Source: Lachnospiraceae bacterium UBA7729 (GTDB lineage: Bacteria; Bacillota; Clostridia; Lachnospirales; Lachnospiraceae). From it: a DNA stretch of 20,931 nucleotides. Within the stretch, counting starts at the first letter, position 1, and every line of letters starts with the position of its first letter. Under the pieces are notes generated by a model. It worked only from the letters and a program-made list of their open reading frames with translations. It made no database searches and was not told the DNA's origin. Location: assembly GCA_002482005.1 (NCBI GenBank), contig DLFD01000004.1, positions 1 through 20,931 on the forward strand, written 5' to 3'. Below are positions 13,332 through 20,931 of the stretch, piece by piece. Both the position numbers and the translations under genes were made by a program.

Positions 13332-14225
13332 ATGAACCGTTTATTCAACATGGATAATCCCCTGATGCGTTTCCTTTCGAGGACGTTCGATATGATGGTC
13401 CTGAATCTTCTCTTCATCGTCTGCAGCATCCCGGTCTTCACCATCGGGGCATCCCTGTCGGCGCTCCACTATGCGTGCATGAAGATGAAGGAACCGGATG
13501 AAGGCTATGTCTACAGGAATTTCTTCAAGTCCTTCCGGATGAACTTCAGACAGGGCACTGGTATGTGGCTGATCATGCTGGTGCTTGGCATCCTTCTGTT
13601 CATCGAGAACCGGATGGCTGTGCAGATGGCTGGCAATGCTTCCGTGAAGCCTGTCCGCATCATGATCTATATCGCCATGATCCTGTGGTACATGATCCTG
13701 ACGTGGATGTTCGCCCTCCAGTCACGTTTCGTGAACACGGTCGGACAGACGATGAAGAATGCGGTGCTGATCACATTTGCGAAGGCGCCAAGGTCGGTCG
13801 CAATGGTCCTGATCTTCATAGCGGAGATCCTGATCGTGCTGAAGGCCCCGGGGATCGTGCAGTCTTACGCGATCCTGTGGATGCTGATGTTCGGTTTCTC
13901 GGTGCAAGTCCTCATCAACACCCAGCTTCAGTATCCGGTCATCCTGTCGCTGATGCCGGAAGAGAAAGACGAGCCGGCTGCCGACAATCGGTTTGCGGTT
14001 GACGAGACCGCGGATGTCAGCGGGCTCGGATATACGCCGCTGCCGAAGGAAGAGGAAAGTGCGGCCGGGACCGGAGAAGCAGAAGACGCCGGGACAGAAG
14101 AAGCTGGCTCAGCGGATGCCGGGACCGGAGAAGCAGAAGACGCCGGGACAGAAGAAACTGGCTCAGCGGATGCCAGGATCGGGAAGCCGGAAGAGACTGA
14201 CTCAGCGAAAAAAACGGAAGACTGA
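13332..14225 (+). CDS. DUF624 (YesL-like) membrane protein with a repetitive acidic C-terminal tail
   Basis: The N-terminal 205 or so residues match DUF624: MNRLFNMDNPLMRFLSRTFD, CSIPVFTIGASLSALHYACM and GYVYRNFFKSFRMNFRQGTG. Hydrophobic segments at about 16-43, 74-95, 112-130, 154-172 and 176-198 suggest four to five membrane spans. Family members are often near sugar transport or two-component genes, and their function is unsettled. After about residue 215 comes an acidic tail rich in Ala, Gly, Glu, Thr and Asp with an 18-residue direct repeat (AGTGEAEDAGTEEAGSAD, then the same with one change), coded by a 54-bp repeat. Such a tail is not part of the domain. AAAGGAG precedes the ATG. A terminator follows at 14235. 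Confidence 0.88.
   Translation: MNRLFNMDNPLMRFLSRTFDMMVLNLLFIVCSIPVFTIGASLSALHYACMKMKEPDEGYVYRNFFKSFRMNFRQGTGMWLIMLVLGILLFIENRMAVQMAGNASVKPVRIMIYIAMILWYMILTWMFALQSRFVNTVGQTMKNAVLITFAKAPRSVAMVLIFIAEILIVLKAPGIVQSYAILWMLMFGFSVQVLINTQLQYPVILSLMPEEKDEPAADNRFAVDETADVSGLGYTPLPKEEESAAGTGEAEDAGTEEAGSADAGTGEAEDAGTEETGSADARIGKPEETDSAKKTED
14064..14171 (+). repeat. Tandem 54-bp repeat coding the tail of the DUF624 protein
   Basis: Copies 14064-14117 and 14118-14171 differ at one base. A degenerate third start follows (GCCAGGATCGGG from 14172). Within each copy GCCGGGAC occurs twice. Because 54 is a multiple of three, copy-number change would keep the frame. Confidence 0.88.
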
Positions 14226-14234
14226 TCATACCAG

Positions 14235-14264
14235 GAGGACTGCAGGGACGCGGTCCTCTTTTTT
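14235..14264 (+). terminator. Rho-independent terminator after the DUF624 gene
   Basis: GAGGAC (14235-14240) pairs with GTCCTC (14253-14258) and six T follow. The loop is 12 nt, so the stem is short but the T-run is good. Confidence 0.7.
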
Positions 14265-14268
14265 GTAA

Positions 14269-14371
14269 GGCTGCGAGCCACATGGGCGTCGGCCGTGCTT
14301 GCACGGGGAGACGCTTATGTGGCGACAGCGAACATCGAGAGTCGTAAGACTCGAGATGGAAGCAGGCAGCC
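14269..14371 (+). ncRNA. Structured RNA-like element upstream of ileS (motif copy 2)
   Basis: A three-way layout can be drawn. P1 is GGCTGC (14269-14274) with GCAGCC (14366-14371). The P2 arm is GCCACAT (14277-14283) with ATGTGGC (14317-14323), extended by GCGTC/GACGC (14286-14290 with 14310-14314) and CCGTG-CTTG-CACGG (14293-14306), a stable CUUG tetraloop. The P3 arm is CATC/GATG, a tandem GA/GA loop, then GAGTC-GTAA-GACTC (14339-14352) with a GNRA tetraloop. The P3 flanks (14328-14338 and 14353-14363) are identical to copy 1 near 2305-2341, while the inner stem differs by compensating changes. It lies between the DUF624 terminator and the ileS promoter. No matching known RNA family was recognised; an ncRNA or a structured mobile repeat are both possible. 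Confidence 0.5.
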
Positions 14372-14447
14372 TGGATCCTGTCTCCTGGTCCCGATCAGAA
14401 GGACATTGCCGGCGCCGCTTTGACTGTTAACGCTTTCTGTCAGCCGA

Positions 14448-14477
14448 TTGACAGTATTTTCACTACACGTGTATAAT
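14448..14477 (+). promoter_or_regulatory. Promoter of ileS
   Basis: TTGACA (14448-14453) and TATAAT (14472-14477), both perfect hexamers, are spaced by 18 bp. The resulting leader is about 95 nt and contains repeated GGAAAGG-like segments but no T-box antiterminator sequence. 14372-14447 shows no recognisable feature. Confidence 0.8.
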
Positions 14478-14578
14478 CAATCAGAATGTCCAACGAAGGT
14501 CTGCCAACGGGAAAGGTGGCCGGAAAGGCATAATAATAGGGACGGCCGACGAGAAAGGCGCCCCGGGAGGAAAATAAT

Positions 14579-17500
14579 ATGTTATACGATAAGGTAAACA
14601 CTGACCTTAACTTTGTGGACCGTGAACATGCGGTCAGCGAGTTCTGGAAGGAGAATGACATCTTCGGCAAGAGCCTGAAGACCCGTGAGGGAGCGCCTTA
14701 CTACACGTTCTACGATGGCCCGCCGACAGCAAACGGAAAGCCGCACATCGGTCATGTCCTGACCCGTGTCATCAAGGATATGATCCCGCGCTACCATGTC
14801 ATGAAGGGCGAGTATGTTCCGAGAAAGGCTGGCTGGGATACCCACGGACTTCCGGTCGAGCTGGGTGTCGAGAAAGACCTCGGCCTGAACGGCAAGGAAC
14901 AGATCGAAGAGTACGGAATCGAACCGTTCATCAAGCGCTGCAAGGAAAGTGTCTGGAAATATAAGGGCATGTGGGAATCTTTCTCCGATACCGTCGGTTT
15001 CTGGGCGGATATGAAGAACCCCTATGTCACCTATTATGATGATTATATCGAGTCTGAATGGTGGGCTCTGAAGGAGATGGACAAGAAGGGCCTTCTCTAC
15101 AAGGGATTCAAGGTTGTCCCTTACTGCCCGCGCTGCGGTACCCCGCTTTCCGCTCAGGAAGTGGCTCAGGGCTACAAGCTGGTCAAGGAAAGATCCGCAG
15201 TCGTCCGCTTCAAGTCCAGGGATGAGGAGAACCTCTATTATCTGGCATGGACGACCACACCGTGGACCCTTCCGTCTAACGTTGCTCTCTGCGTGAACCC
15301 GGATGAGACCTATATCAAGGTCAAGGCGGCAGACGGCTATAACTACATCATCGCGCAGGCTCTGGCTGACAAGGTCCTCGGCAAGCTGGCTGACAAGGCC
15401 ACCGCTGCCCAGGTCTCCAAGGCTTATCATGACGCAAGATGTGCGGCCGATGCCAGGAAGGAAGAACTTAAGGCAGATGGAGCTTCCGAAGAGGAGATCA
15501 ATGCGGTAGAGGTTGATTTCGATGAGGATGCTTATGATCGTCAGGGCGTTCCGGCCGGAACCGCTTACGAAGTCCTCGAGACTTACAGGGGAACGGATCT
15601 TGAGCGCCGCGAGTACGAGCCGCTTTATGCATGCGCAGGAGAGAAGGCAAAGAAGCAGTTCAAGAAGGGCTTCTACATCGTCTGCGACACCTACGTCACT
15701 ATGACCGATGGTACCGGGATCGTCCATATCGCTCCGGCATTCGGTGAAGACGATGCCAAGGTCGGCAGAAAATATGACCTTCCGTTTGTCCAGTTTGTCG
15801 ACGGAGCAGGAAAGCTGACTGAGGAGACTCCGTACGCCGGGATCTTCGTCAAGAAGGCTGACCCGATGGTCCTTCGCGACCTCGACAAGGACGGCACCCT
15901 CTATGATGCTCCCAAGTTCGAGCATCAGTACCCGCACTGCTGGAGATGCGATACGCCGCTGATCTACTATGCGAGAGAGTCCTGGTTCATCAGAATGACC
16001 GCGGTCAGGCAGCAGCTGATCGACAACAACAATACCGTCAACTGGATCCCGCCTACGATCGGCAAGGGCAGGTTCGGCGACTGGCTGGAAAATGTTCAGG
16101 ACTGGGGCATCTCAAGAAACCGTTACTGGGGAACTCCTCTGCCGGTCTGGGAATGCCCGGACTGCGGCGAGAGGGTCGTCATCGGATCCAGGCAGGAGCT
16201 GAAAGAGCTGTCCGGCCGTGATGATGCGCTGACCGTTGAGCTTCACAGACCTTATATCGACGATTTCGTATGCACCTGCCCGAAGTGCGGTAAGAAGCAC
16301 ATGAAGAGGGTGCCGGAAGTCATCGACTGCTGGTTCGACTCCGGAGCGATGCCGTTTGCTCAGCATCACTACCCGTTCGAGAATCAGGAAACCTTCAAGA
16401 AACAGTTCCCGGCTGCATTCATCTCCGAGGCAGTCGATCAGACCAGAGGCTGGTTCTACTCCCTGATGGCGGAGTCCACCATCCTGTTCGGTCAGTCGCC
16501 TTACAAGAACGTCATCGTCCTCGGACTGGTCCTCGATAAGGATGGCCAGAAGATGAGTAAGTCGAAGGGCAATGCGGTCGATCCGTTCAGCGCTCTTGAG
16601 AAGCATGGCGCAGACGCGATCCGCTGGTACTTCTACAGCAACTCCGCACCGTGGCTTCCGAACCGCTTCCATGACAAGGCAGTTCAGGAAGGCCAGAGAA
16701 AGTTCCTCGGAACTCTGTGGAACACCTATGCTTTCTATGTTCTCTACGCGAACATTGACAATTTCGATCCGGCAGAGCATCTCGAGGAGTATGCGAAGAT
16801 GGAGAAGGAAGGCCTTCCGGTCATGGACCGCTGGCTGATCTCCAGGATGAATACCATGATCCGCGACGTCGACTCCGATCTTGCCGCATACAAGATCCCT
16901 GAGACCGCAAGGGCTCTCGAAAGCTTTGTCGACGACATGTCGAACTGGTATGTCCGCCGCTGCCGTGACCGTTTCTGGGCGCACGGAATGGAGCCGGACA
17001 AGGTTGCCGCCTACATGACTCTGTACAATGCACTGAAGAATCTCTGCCTGTGCGCGGCTCCGATGATCCCGTTCATGACCGAGGAGATCTACCAGAACAT
17101 CGTACGCAGGGTCGAGAAGGATGCATGCGAGTCCATCCATCTCTGCTGCTTCCCGAAGGCGGACGAGTCGAAGATCGACGCAGACCTTGAGTCGAAGATG
17201 GGCGAAGCCCTGAACATCGTCGTAATGGGACGCGCCGCAAGAAATGACGCCAACATCAAGAACCGTCAGCCGATCGGCCGTATGTTCGTCAAGACAGAGG
17301 AAGCTCTGCCGCAGTATTACGCCGACATCATCACCGATGAGCTGAATGTGAAGCAGATTACATTTACGTCAGACGTAAGAGACTTTACAAGCTACAGCTT
17401 CAAGCCGCAGCTGCGTACCGTCGGACCGAAGTACGGAAAGCTTCTCGGAGGCATCCGGAAGTATCTGTCCGAGGTGGACGGCAACGCTGCTATGGACGAG

Positions 17501-17914
17501 CTGAAAAAGAATGGTTCGATCACCTTCGATGTGAACGGCAGCCCGGTATCCCTTGCCGAGGATGACCTTCTCATCGAGACCGCTCAGGTTGAGGGCTTTG
17601 TCAGCCAGCAGCAGGGGGATCTTACCGTCGTACTTGACACCAACCTGACACCGGAGCTTGTCGAGGAAGGCTTCGTGCGTGAGCTGGTATCCAAGATCCA
17701 GACCATGCGCAAGGAAGCCGGATTCGAGGTCCAGGACCACATTGACCTGTTCGAGACAGGCAATGAGAGACTTGAGGGCATCATGCGTAAGTTTGAGCAG
17801 GTGCTGAAGAAGGAAGTGCTCGCAGAGAGCGTGACCTACGGAAGCACGGATGGTTATGTCAAGGAGTGGAGCGTTAACGGCGAGAAGGTAACGCTCGGTG
17901 TCAGGAAAGTATGA
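14579..17914 (+). CDS. ileS: Isoleucyl-tRNA synthetase, type 2 (IleS2-like)
   Basis: This class I synthetase charges tRNA-Ile in the cytoplasm and edits misactivated valine. It is 1111 aa. HIGH is at 56-59 in TANGKPHIGHV and KMSKS at 658-662. The editing domain (about 200-430) has WTTTPWTLPSN and GTGIVHIAPAFGEDD. The forms TANGKPHIGH and PRKAGWDTHGLPVE are those of type 2 (eukaryote-like) IleRS, which in characterised cases is less sensitive to mupirocin. Cys pairs CPRC (from 183), CWRC, CPDC and CPKC suggest zinc sites. The protein is 50-80 residues longer than usual; an Ala/Lys/Glu-rich segment at about 268-325 in the editing domain accounts for most of this. GGGAGG precedes the ATG. It is followed by palindromic repeats and glgP. 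Confidence 0.97.
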   Translation: MLYDKVNTDLNFVDREHAVSEFWKENDIFGKSLKTREGAPYYTFYDGPPTANGKPHIGHVLTRVIKDMIPRYHVMKGEYVPRKAGWDTHGLPVELGVEKDLGLNGKEQIEEYGIEPFIKRCKESVWKYKGMWESFSDTVGFWADMKNPYVTYYDDYIESEWWALKEMDKKGLLYKGFKVVPYCPRCGTPLSAQEVAQGYKLVKERSAVVRFKSRDEENLYYLAWTTTPWTLPSNVALCVNPDETYIKVKAADGYNYIIAQALADKVLGKLADKATAAQVSKAYHDARCAADARKEELKADGASEEEINAVEVDFDEDAYDRQGVPAGTAYEVLETYRGTDLERREYEPLYACAGEKAKKQFKKGFYIVCDTYVTMTDGTGIVHIAPAFGEDDAKVGRKYDLPFVQFVDGAGKLTEETPYAGIFVKKADPMVLRDLDKDGTLYDAPKFEHQYPHCWRCDTPLIYYARESWFIRMTAVRQQLIDNNNTVNWIPPTIGKGRFGDWLENVQDWGISRNRYWGTPLPVWECPDCGERVVIGSRQELKELSGRDDALTVELHRPYIDDFVCTCPKCGKKHMKRVPEVIDCWFDSGAMPFAQHHYPFENQETFKKQFPAAFISEAVDQTRGWFYSLMAESTILFGQSPYKNVIVLGLVLDKDGQKMSKSKGNAVDPFSALEKHGADAIRWYFYSNSAPWLPNRFHDKAVQEGQRKFLGTLWNTYAFYVLYANIDNFDPAEHLEEYAKMEKEGLPVMDRWLISRMNTMIRDVDSDLAAYKIPETARALESFVDDMSNWYVRRCRDRFWAHGMEPDKVAAYMTLYNALKNLCLCAAPMIPFMTEEIYQNIVRRVEKDACESIHLCCFPKADESKIDADLESKMGEALNIVVMGRAARNDANIKNRQPIGRMFVKTEEALPQYYADIITDELNVKQITFTSDVRDFTSYSFKPQLRTVGPKYGKLLGGIRKYLSEVDGNAAMDELKKNGSITFDVNGSPVSLAEDDLLIETAQVEGFVSQQQGDLTVVLDTNLTPELVEEGFVRELVSKIQTMRKEAGFEVQDHIDLFETGNERLEGIMRKFEQVLKKEVLAESVTYGSTDGYVKEWSVNGEKVTLGVRKV

Positions 17915-17951
17915 GAATAAAGGAGACGGCCCTGCCGGGCCGCTTCCTTCC

Positions 17952-18032
17952 GGAGGATCCGGGGACCTTGTCCTGTACGGACCGGTCCCCTTCAGGAGGA
18001 TCCAGGACCTTGTCCTGTGCGGACCGGTCCCC
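17952..18032 (+). repeat. Paired palindromic repeats between ileS and glgP
   Basis: Two copies of about 39 bp (17952-17990 and 17995-18032) start GGAGGATCC and end GGTCCCC, with a few differences. In copy 1 GGGGACC (17961-17967) pairs with GGTCCCC (17984-17990), and inside it GTCC pairs with GGAC around TGTAC. Copy 2 keeps the same fold with GGACC/GGTCC and one changed loop base. No T-run follows, so they are not terminators. The core GGGGACC/GGTCCCC also occurs in the rsmA insertion and in the terminator at 7347. Confidence 0.78.
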
Positions 18033-18075
18033 GGGCTTCCCTCACAGCTTCCGACAAGTACAAGAAAGGCAGAGT

Positions 18076-20550
18076 ATGGATAAGCACTTCAATAAGGAAA
18101 GATTCAAGGAAACCGTCAAGGATAATGTCAGGACCCTGTTCCGCAAGACACTGAAGGAAGCTACGCAGCAGCAGATCTTCCAGGCAGTGTCCTACGCCGT
18201 CAAGGATGTCATCATCGACAACTGGATGGCCACCCAGCAGACCATGGATGAGGAAGATCCGAAGATCCTCTATTATATGTCCATGGAGTTTCTGATGGGC
18301 CGTGCACTCGGTAACAATCTGATCAACCTCACTGCTTACAAGCAGGTCAAGGAAGCTCTTTCTGAGATGGGATTCGATCTGAATGCCATCGAGGACCAGG
18401 AGCCGGATGCAGCTCTTGGAAATGGCGGTCTGGGACGTCTTGCTGCCTGCTTCCTTGATTCTCTTGCTACCCTGGGCTATCCGGCATACGGCTGCGGCAT
18501 CCGCTACCGTTACGGAATGTTCAAGCAGAAGATCGAGAACGGATTCCAGGTCGAGGTACCGGATGACTGGCTCAAGGACGGCAACCCGTTCGAGCTGAAG
18601 AGACCGGAATATGCCAAGATCGTCAAGTTCGGCGGCTACGTAAGAGTCGAGTACGATCAGGCTACTGGCCGCAACAGGTTTATCCAGGAGAATTACCAGT
18701 CCGTCCGCGCGGTGCCGTATGACATCCCGATCGTCGGATATAACAACAGCATGGTCAATACTCTCCGCGTCTGGGACGCAGAGGCGGTCAACGACTTCCA
18801 GCTTGATTCATTTGACAAGGGCGACTATCAGAAGGCTGTCGAGCAGGAGAACCTGGCACGCAATATCGTCGAGGTCCTGTACCCGAACGACAACCACTAT
18901 GCAGGCAAGGAGCTTAGACTGAAGCAGCAGTATTTCTTCATCTCCGCGTCTGTGCAGGCGGCCATCGCCAAGTACAAGAAGAAACACAGCGATATCCGCA
19001 AGTTCTATGAGAAGGCTACCTTCCAGATGAACGATACCCATCCGACCGTTGCGGTCGCAGAGCTCATGAGGATCCTCCTTGACGAGGAAGGTCTTGAGTG
19101 GGATGAGGCATGGGACGTCACCACGAAGACGGTGGCTTATACCAACCATACGATCATGGCAGAAGCTCTTGAGAAGTGGCCGATCGAGCTGTTCTCCAGA
19201 CTTCTTCCGCGTATCTACCAGATCGTCGAGGAGATCAACCGCAGATTCCTGCTTCAGGTACAGCAGGAATATCCGGGCAACCAGGACAAGATTGCGAAGA
19301 TGTCCATCATCTATGATGGACAGGTCCGCATGGCAAACCTGGCGATCGTTGCCGGCTATTCCGTCAACGGCGTCGCTAAGCTTCATACCGAGATCCTGAA
19401 GAAGCAGACTCTGAGAGACTTCTACGAGATGATGCCGCAGAAGTTCAACAACAAGACCAACGGTATCACCCAGAGAAGATTCCTGCTCCACGGCAACCAG
19501 CTGCTGGCTGACTGGGTCACCGACCACATCGGAGACGAGTGGATCACCGACCTTCCGCAGATCGCCAAGATGAAGCTCTATGCGGATGATCCGAAGGCTC
19601 AGCATGAGTTCATGAACATCAAGTACCAGAACAAGGTCCGCCTTGCGAAGTACATCAAGGAGCACAACGGCATCAACGTCGATCCGAGATCCATCTTCGA
19701 TGTCCAGGTCAAGAGACTGCATGAGTACAAGAGACAGCTCATGAATATCCTGGATGTCATGTACATCTACAGAGAGCTGAAGGAGCATCCGGAGAGACCG
19801 TTCTACCCGATCACCTTCATCTTCGGTGCAAAGGCAGCCGCAGGCTACAGACGCGCCAAGCTGACCATCAAGCTGATCAGCTCCGTGGCGGACGTCATCA
19901 ACAACGATGCTTCTATCAACGGAAAGATCAAGGTCGTCTTCATCGAGGATTACCGTGTGTCCAACGCAGAGCTGATCTTCGCGGCAGCGGATATCTCCGA
20001 GCAGATCTCCACGGCTTCCAAGGAAGCATCCGGAACCTCCAACATGAAGCTCATGCTGAACGGCGCCCTGACCCTCGGGACCATGGACGGCGCGAATGTG
20101 GAGATCGTGAAGGAAGTCGGAGAGGAGAATGCCTTCATCTTCGGCCTGTCCTCACAGGAAGTCATCGACCACGAGAACAATCATGATTACGATCCGACCT
20201 TCTTCTTCAACAATGATCCGGATATCCGGACTACGCTGATGGAGCTGATCAACGGCAGGTATTCGAATGGCGACATGCAGCTCTTCCGCGAACTGTATGA
20301 TTCTCTGCTGACAAACAAGTATGGCACGGCAGACCAGTATTTCATCCTGGCTGACTTCAAGTCCTACGATACAGCAAAGAAACGGGCAGTCGAAGCATAT
20401 CAGGACCAGGCTGCCTGGGCGAAGAGCGCTATCCTGAACATGGCATCCTCCGGAAAGTTCTCCTCCGACAGAACCATCCAGGAGTATGTGAACGACATCT
20501 GGAAGCTGACCCCGATCAGGATCACGGTGGATCCGGAGAGCTTTGAGTAA
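18076..20550 (+). CDS. glgP: Glycogen/starch/maltodextrin phosphorylase
   Basis: This pyridoxal-phosphate enzyme releases glucose 1-phosphate from the non-reducing ends of glycogen or maltodextrins. From the ATG at 18076 it has 824 aa, the usual length. ALGNGGLGRLAACFLDSLAT (substrate site), NDTHPTVAVAELMR, the PLP-site EASGTSNMKLMLNG with Lys658, and GTMDGANVEI are all present. The frame is open back to 17911 (ATG overlapping the ileS stop), but that extension of 55 residues is coded by the palindromic repeats and has no family similarity. AAAGG lies 6 bases before 18076, and the product begins MDKHFNKERFKETV as family members do. It may be transcribed together with ileS, since no terminator was seen between them. 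Confidence 0.97.
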   Translation: MDKHFNKERFKETVKDNVRTLFRKTLKEATQQQIFQAVSYAVKDVIIDNWMATQQTMDEEDPKILYYMSMEFLMGRALGNNLINLTAYKQVKEALSEMGFDLNAIEDQEPDAALGNGGLGRLAACFLDSLATLGYPAYGCGIRYRYGMFKQKIENGFQVEVPDDWLKDGNPFELKRPEYAKIVKFGGYVRVEYDQATGRNRFIQENYQSVRAVPYDIPIVGYNNSMVNTLRVWDAEAVNDFQLDSFDKGDYQKAVEQENLARNIVEVLYPNDNHYAGKELRLKQQYFFISASVQAAIAKYKKKHSDIRKFYEKATFQMNDTHPTVAVAELMRILLDEEGLEWDEAWDVTTKTVAYTNHTIMAEALEKWPIELFSRLLPRIYQIVEEINRRFLLQVQQEYPGNQDKIAKMSIIYDGQVRMANLAIVAGYSVNGVAKLHTEILKKQTLRDFYEMMPQKFNNKTNGITQRRFLLHGNQLLADWVTDHIGDEWITDLPQIAKMKLYADDPKAQHEFMNIKYQNKVRLAKYIKEHNGINVDPRSIFDVQVKRLHEYKRQLMNILDVMYIYRELKEHPERPFYPITFIFGAKAAAGYRRAKLTIKLISSVADVINNDASINGKIKVVFIEDYRVSNAELIFAAADISEQISTASKEASGTSNMKLMLNGALTLGTMDGANVEIVKEVGEENAFIFGLSSQEVIDHENNHDYDPTFFFNNDPDIRTTLMELINGRYSNGDMQLFRELYDSLLTNKYGTADQYFILADFKSYDTAKKRAVEAYQDQAAWAKSAILNMASSGKFSSDRTIQEYVNDIWKLTPIRITVDPESFE

Positions 20551-20595
20551 TCATTAAAGGCGTCACAAGTATTACAGGCGTTAATGGTATTACGG

Positions 20596-20637
20596 GCGAA
20601 GGAAACAAGGATTAACTTTGTTTCCTTCGCTTTTTTT
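20596..20637 (+). terminator. Rho-independent terminator of glgP
   Basis: GCGAAGGAAACAA (20596-20608) pairs perfectly with TTGTTTCCTTCGC (20618-20630), followed by seven T. Its arms resemble those of the hairpins in the array that follows, with one compensating base-pair change (A-T for C-G). Confidence 0.93.
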
Positions 20638-20643
20638 CTTATG

Positions 20644-20931
20644 GGCGACGGAAATAAGAAGAATTCTTTGTTTCCGTCGCCGGCGCCAGGCTGGCGGATG
20701 GCCGGGTGGCGACGGAAAGGGAAGAAAAATCCGGGAATCCGTCGCCAGCGCGAGGCGAGCGGATGGCCGGTTGGCGACGGAAAGGGAAGAAAAATCCGGG
20801 AATCCATCGCCGGCGCGAGGCGAGCGGGGAGCTGGGTGGCGACGGAAAGGGAAGAAAATTCTTGAAATCCATCGCCGGCGCGAGGCGAGCGGGGAGCCAG
20901 GTGGCGATGGAAAGGGAAGAAAAATCCGGGA
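20644..20931. repeat. Tandem array of 65-bp hairpin units, cut by the right window edge
   Basis: Units start at 20708, 20773, 20838 and 20903, exactly 65 bp apart; a divergent first unit starts at 20644. Each complete unit has GGCGACGGA, a 21-nt A/G-rich centre and TCCGTCGCC or TCCATCGCC (39 nt), then a 26-nt GC-rich spacer (GCGCGAGGCGAGCGG). The arms can pair within a unit or across the spacer with the next unit; the latter gives perfect 9-bp stems for 20738-20746 with 20773-20781 and 20868-20876 with 20903-20911. Since 65 is not a multiple of three the array is not coding. It is not a CRISPR array, because the spacers are nearly identical. The last unit is incomplete. Confidence 0.88.

Noticed and set aside
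14484..14578. T-box riboswitch in the ileS leader
   Set aside because: The conserved antiterminator bulge sequence (AGGGTGG...ACCGCG) is absent, and no terminator lies between promoter and start codon.
14582..15937. Long open frame (about 450 codons) on the minus strand inside ileS
   Set aside because: It is fully antisense to a well-conserved synthetase, has no ribosome binding site and no recognisable domain; GC-rich codon use leaves the opposite strand open.
17911..18075. Upstream start for glgP at 17911
   Set aside because: The added residues come from palindromic repeats and do not resemble phosphorylase N-termini; 18076 has a ribosome binding site and the normal beginning.
20584..20872. 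Overlapping 77-93 codon frames rich in Arg, Pro and Phe in the terminal array
   Set aside because: The 65-bp period shifts frame at every unit, so a coding repeat is not plausible.
20644..20931. CRISPR array
   Set aside because: The units are 39-nt hairpins with nearly identical 26-nt spacers, and no cas genes are present, so the spacers are part of the repeat.

Overview
The window reads as chromosomal DNA of a moderately GC-rich member of the Bacillota, most likely a Clostridia (Lachnospiraceae-like) gut or anaerobic bacterium. The reasons are strong AGGAGG-type ribosome binding sites, the make-up of the proteins (DUF624/YesL-like membrane protein, PucR regulator, type 2 IleRS, LacX-like epimerase, short pyruvate kinase, glycogen phosphorylase) and Rho-independent terminators. 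This placement is inference; no marker gene settles the genus. Both window edges lie in repeated sequence.

Left end (1-2141): an IS66-like insertion sequence (126-2123) with terminal inverted repeats and an exact 8-bp target duplication (TTCGAGCC) has landed in codons 4-6 of a minus-strand tRNA-dihydrouridine synthase gene. The element carries a consensus promoter preceded by a 32-bp palindrome, a 125-aa accessory protein and a transposase that has lost the middle of its DDE domain. It is therefore probably non-autonomous.

2142-5630: an intergenic region holds a structured element, followed by pyruvate kinase, a secreted class I glutamine-amidotransferase-like (peptidase C26) protein and a PPK2-type polyphosphate kinase. 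All three are on the plus strand with short gaps and share a terminator after PPK2. 5679-7380: a PucR/CdaR-type regulator on the minus strand is divergent from a 58-codon gene that ends at a perfect 32-bp palindromic terminator; an inverted repeat lies between them.

7493-10110: three minus-strand genes encode a secreted protein of unknown function, a phosphoribosyltransferase-like protein without the usual PRPP-loop acidic pair, and an MscS channel. 10280-14264: plus-strand genes for aldose 1-epimerase, RsmA (16S rRNA dimethyltransferase with an in-frame tandem insertion), an alpha/beta hydrolase and a DUF624 membrane protein with a repetitive acidic tail, then a terminator. 14269-14371 is a second structured element that shares a motif with the one upstream of pyruvate kinase. 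14579-20550: isoleucyl-tRNA synthetase (type 2) and glycogen phosphorylase, separated by paired palindromic repeats. The window ends in a terminator and a 65-bp tandem array of hairpins.

The protein-coding genes are mostly housekeeping: glycolysis, glycogen breakdown, sugar epimerisation, rRNA methylation and tRNA charging. The unusual content is in the non-coding and repeat layer: a structured motif seen twice with a covarying stem, the terminal hairpin array, and palindromic repeats between genes and inside rsmA.
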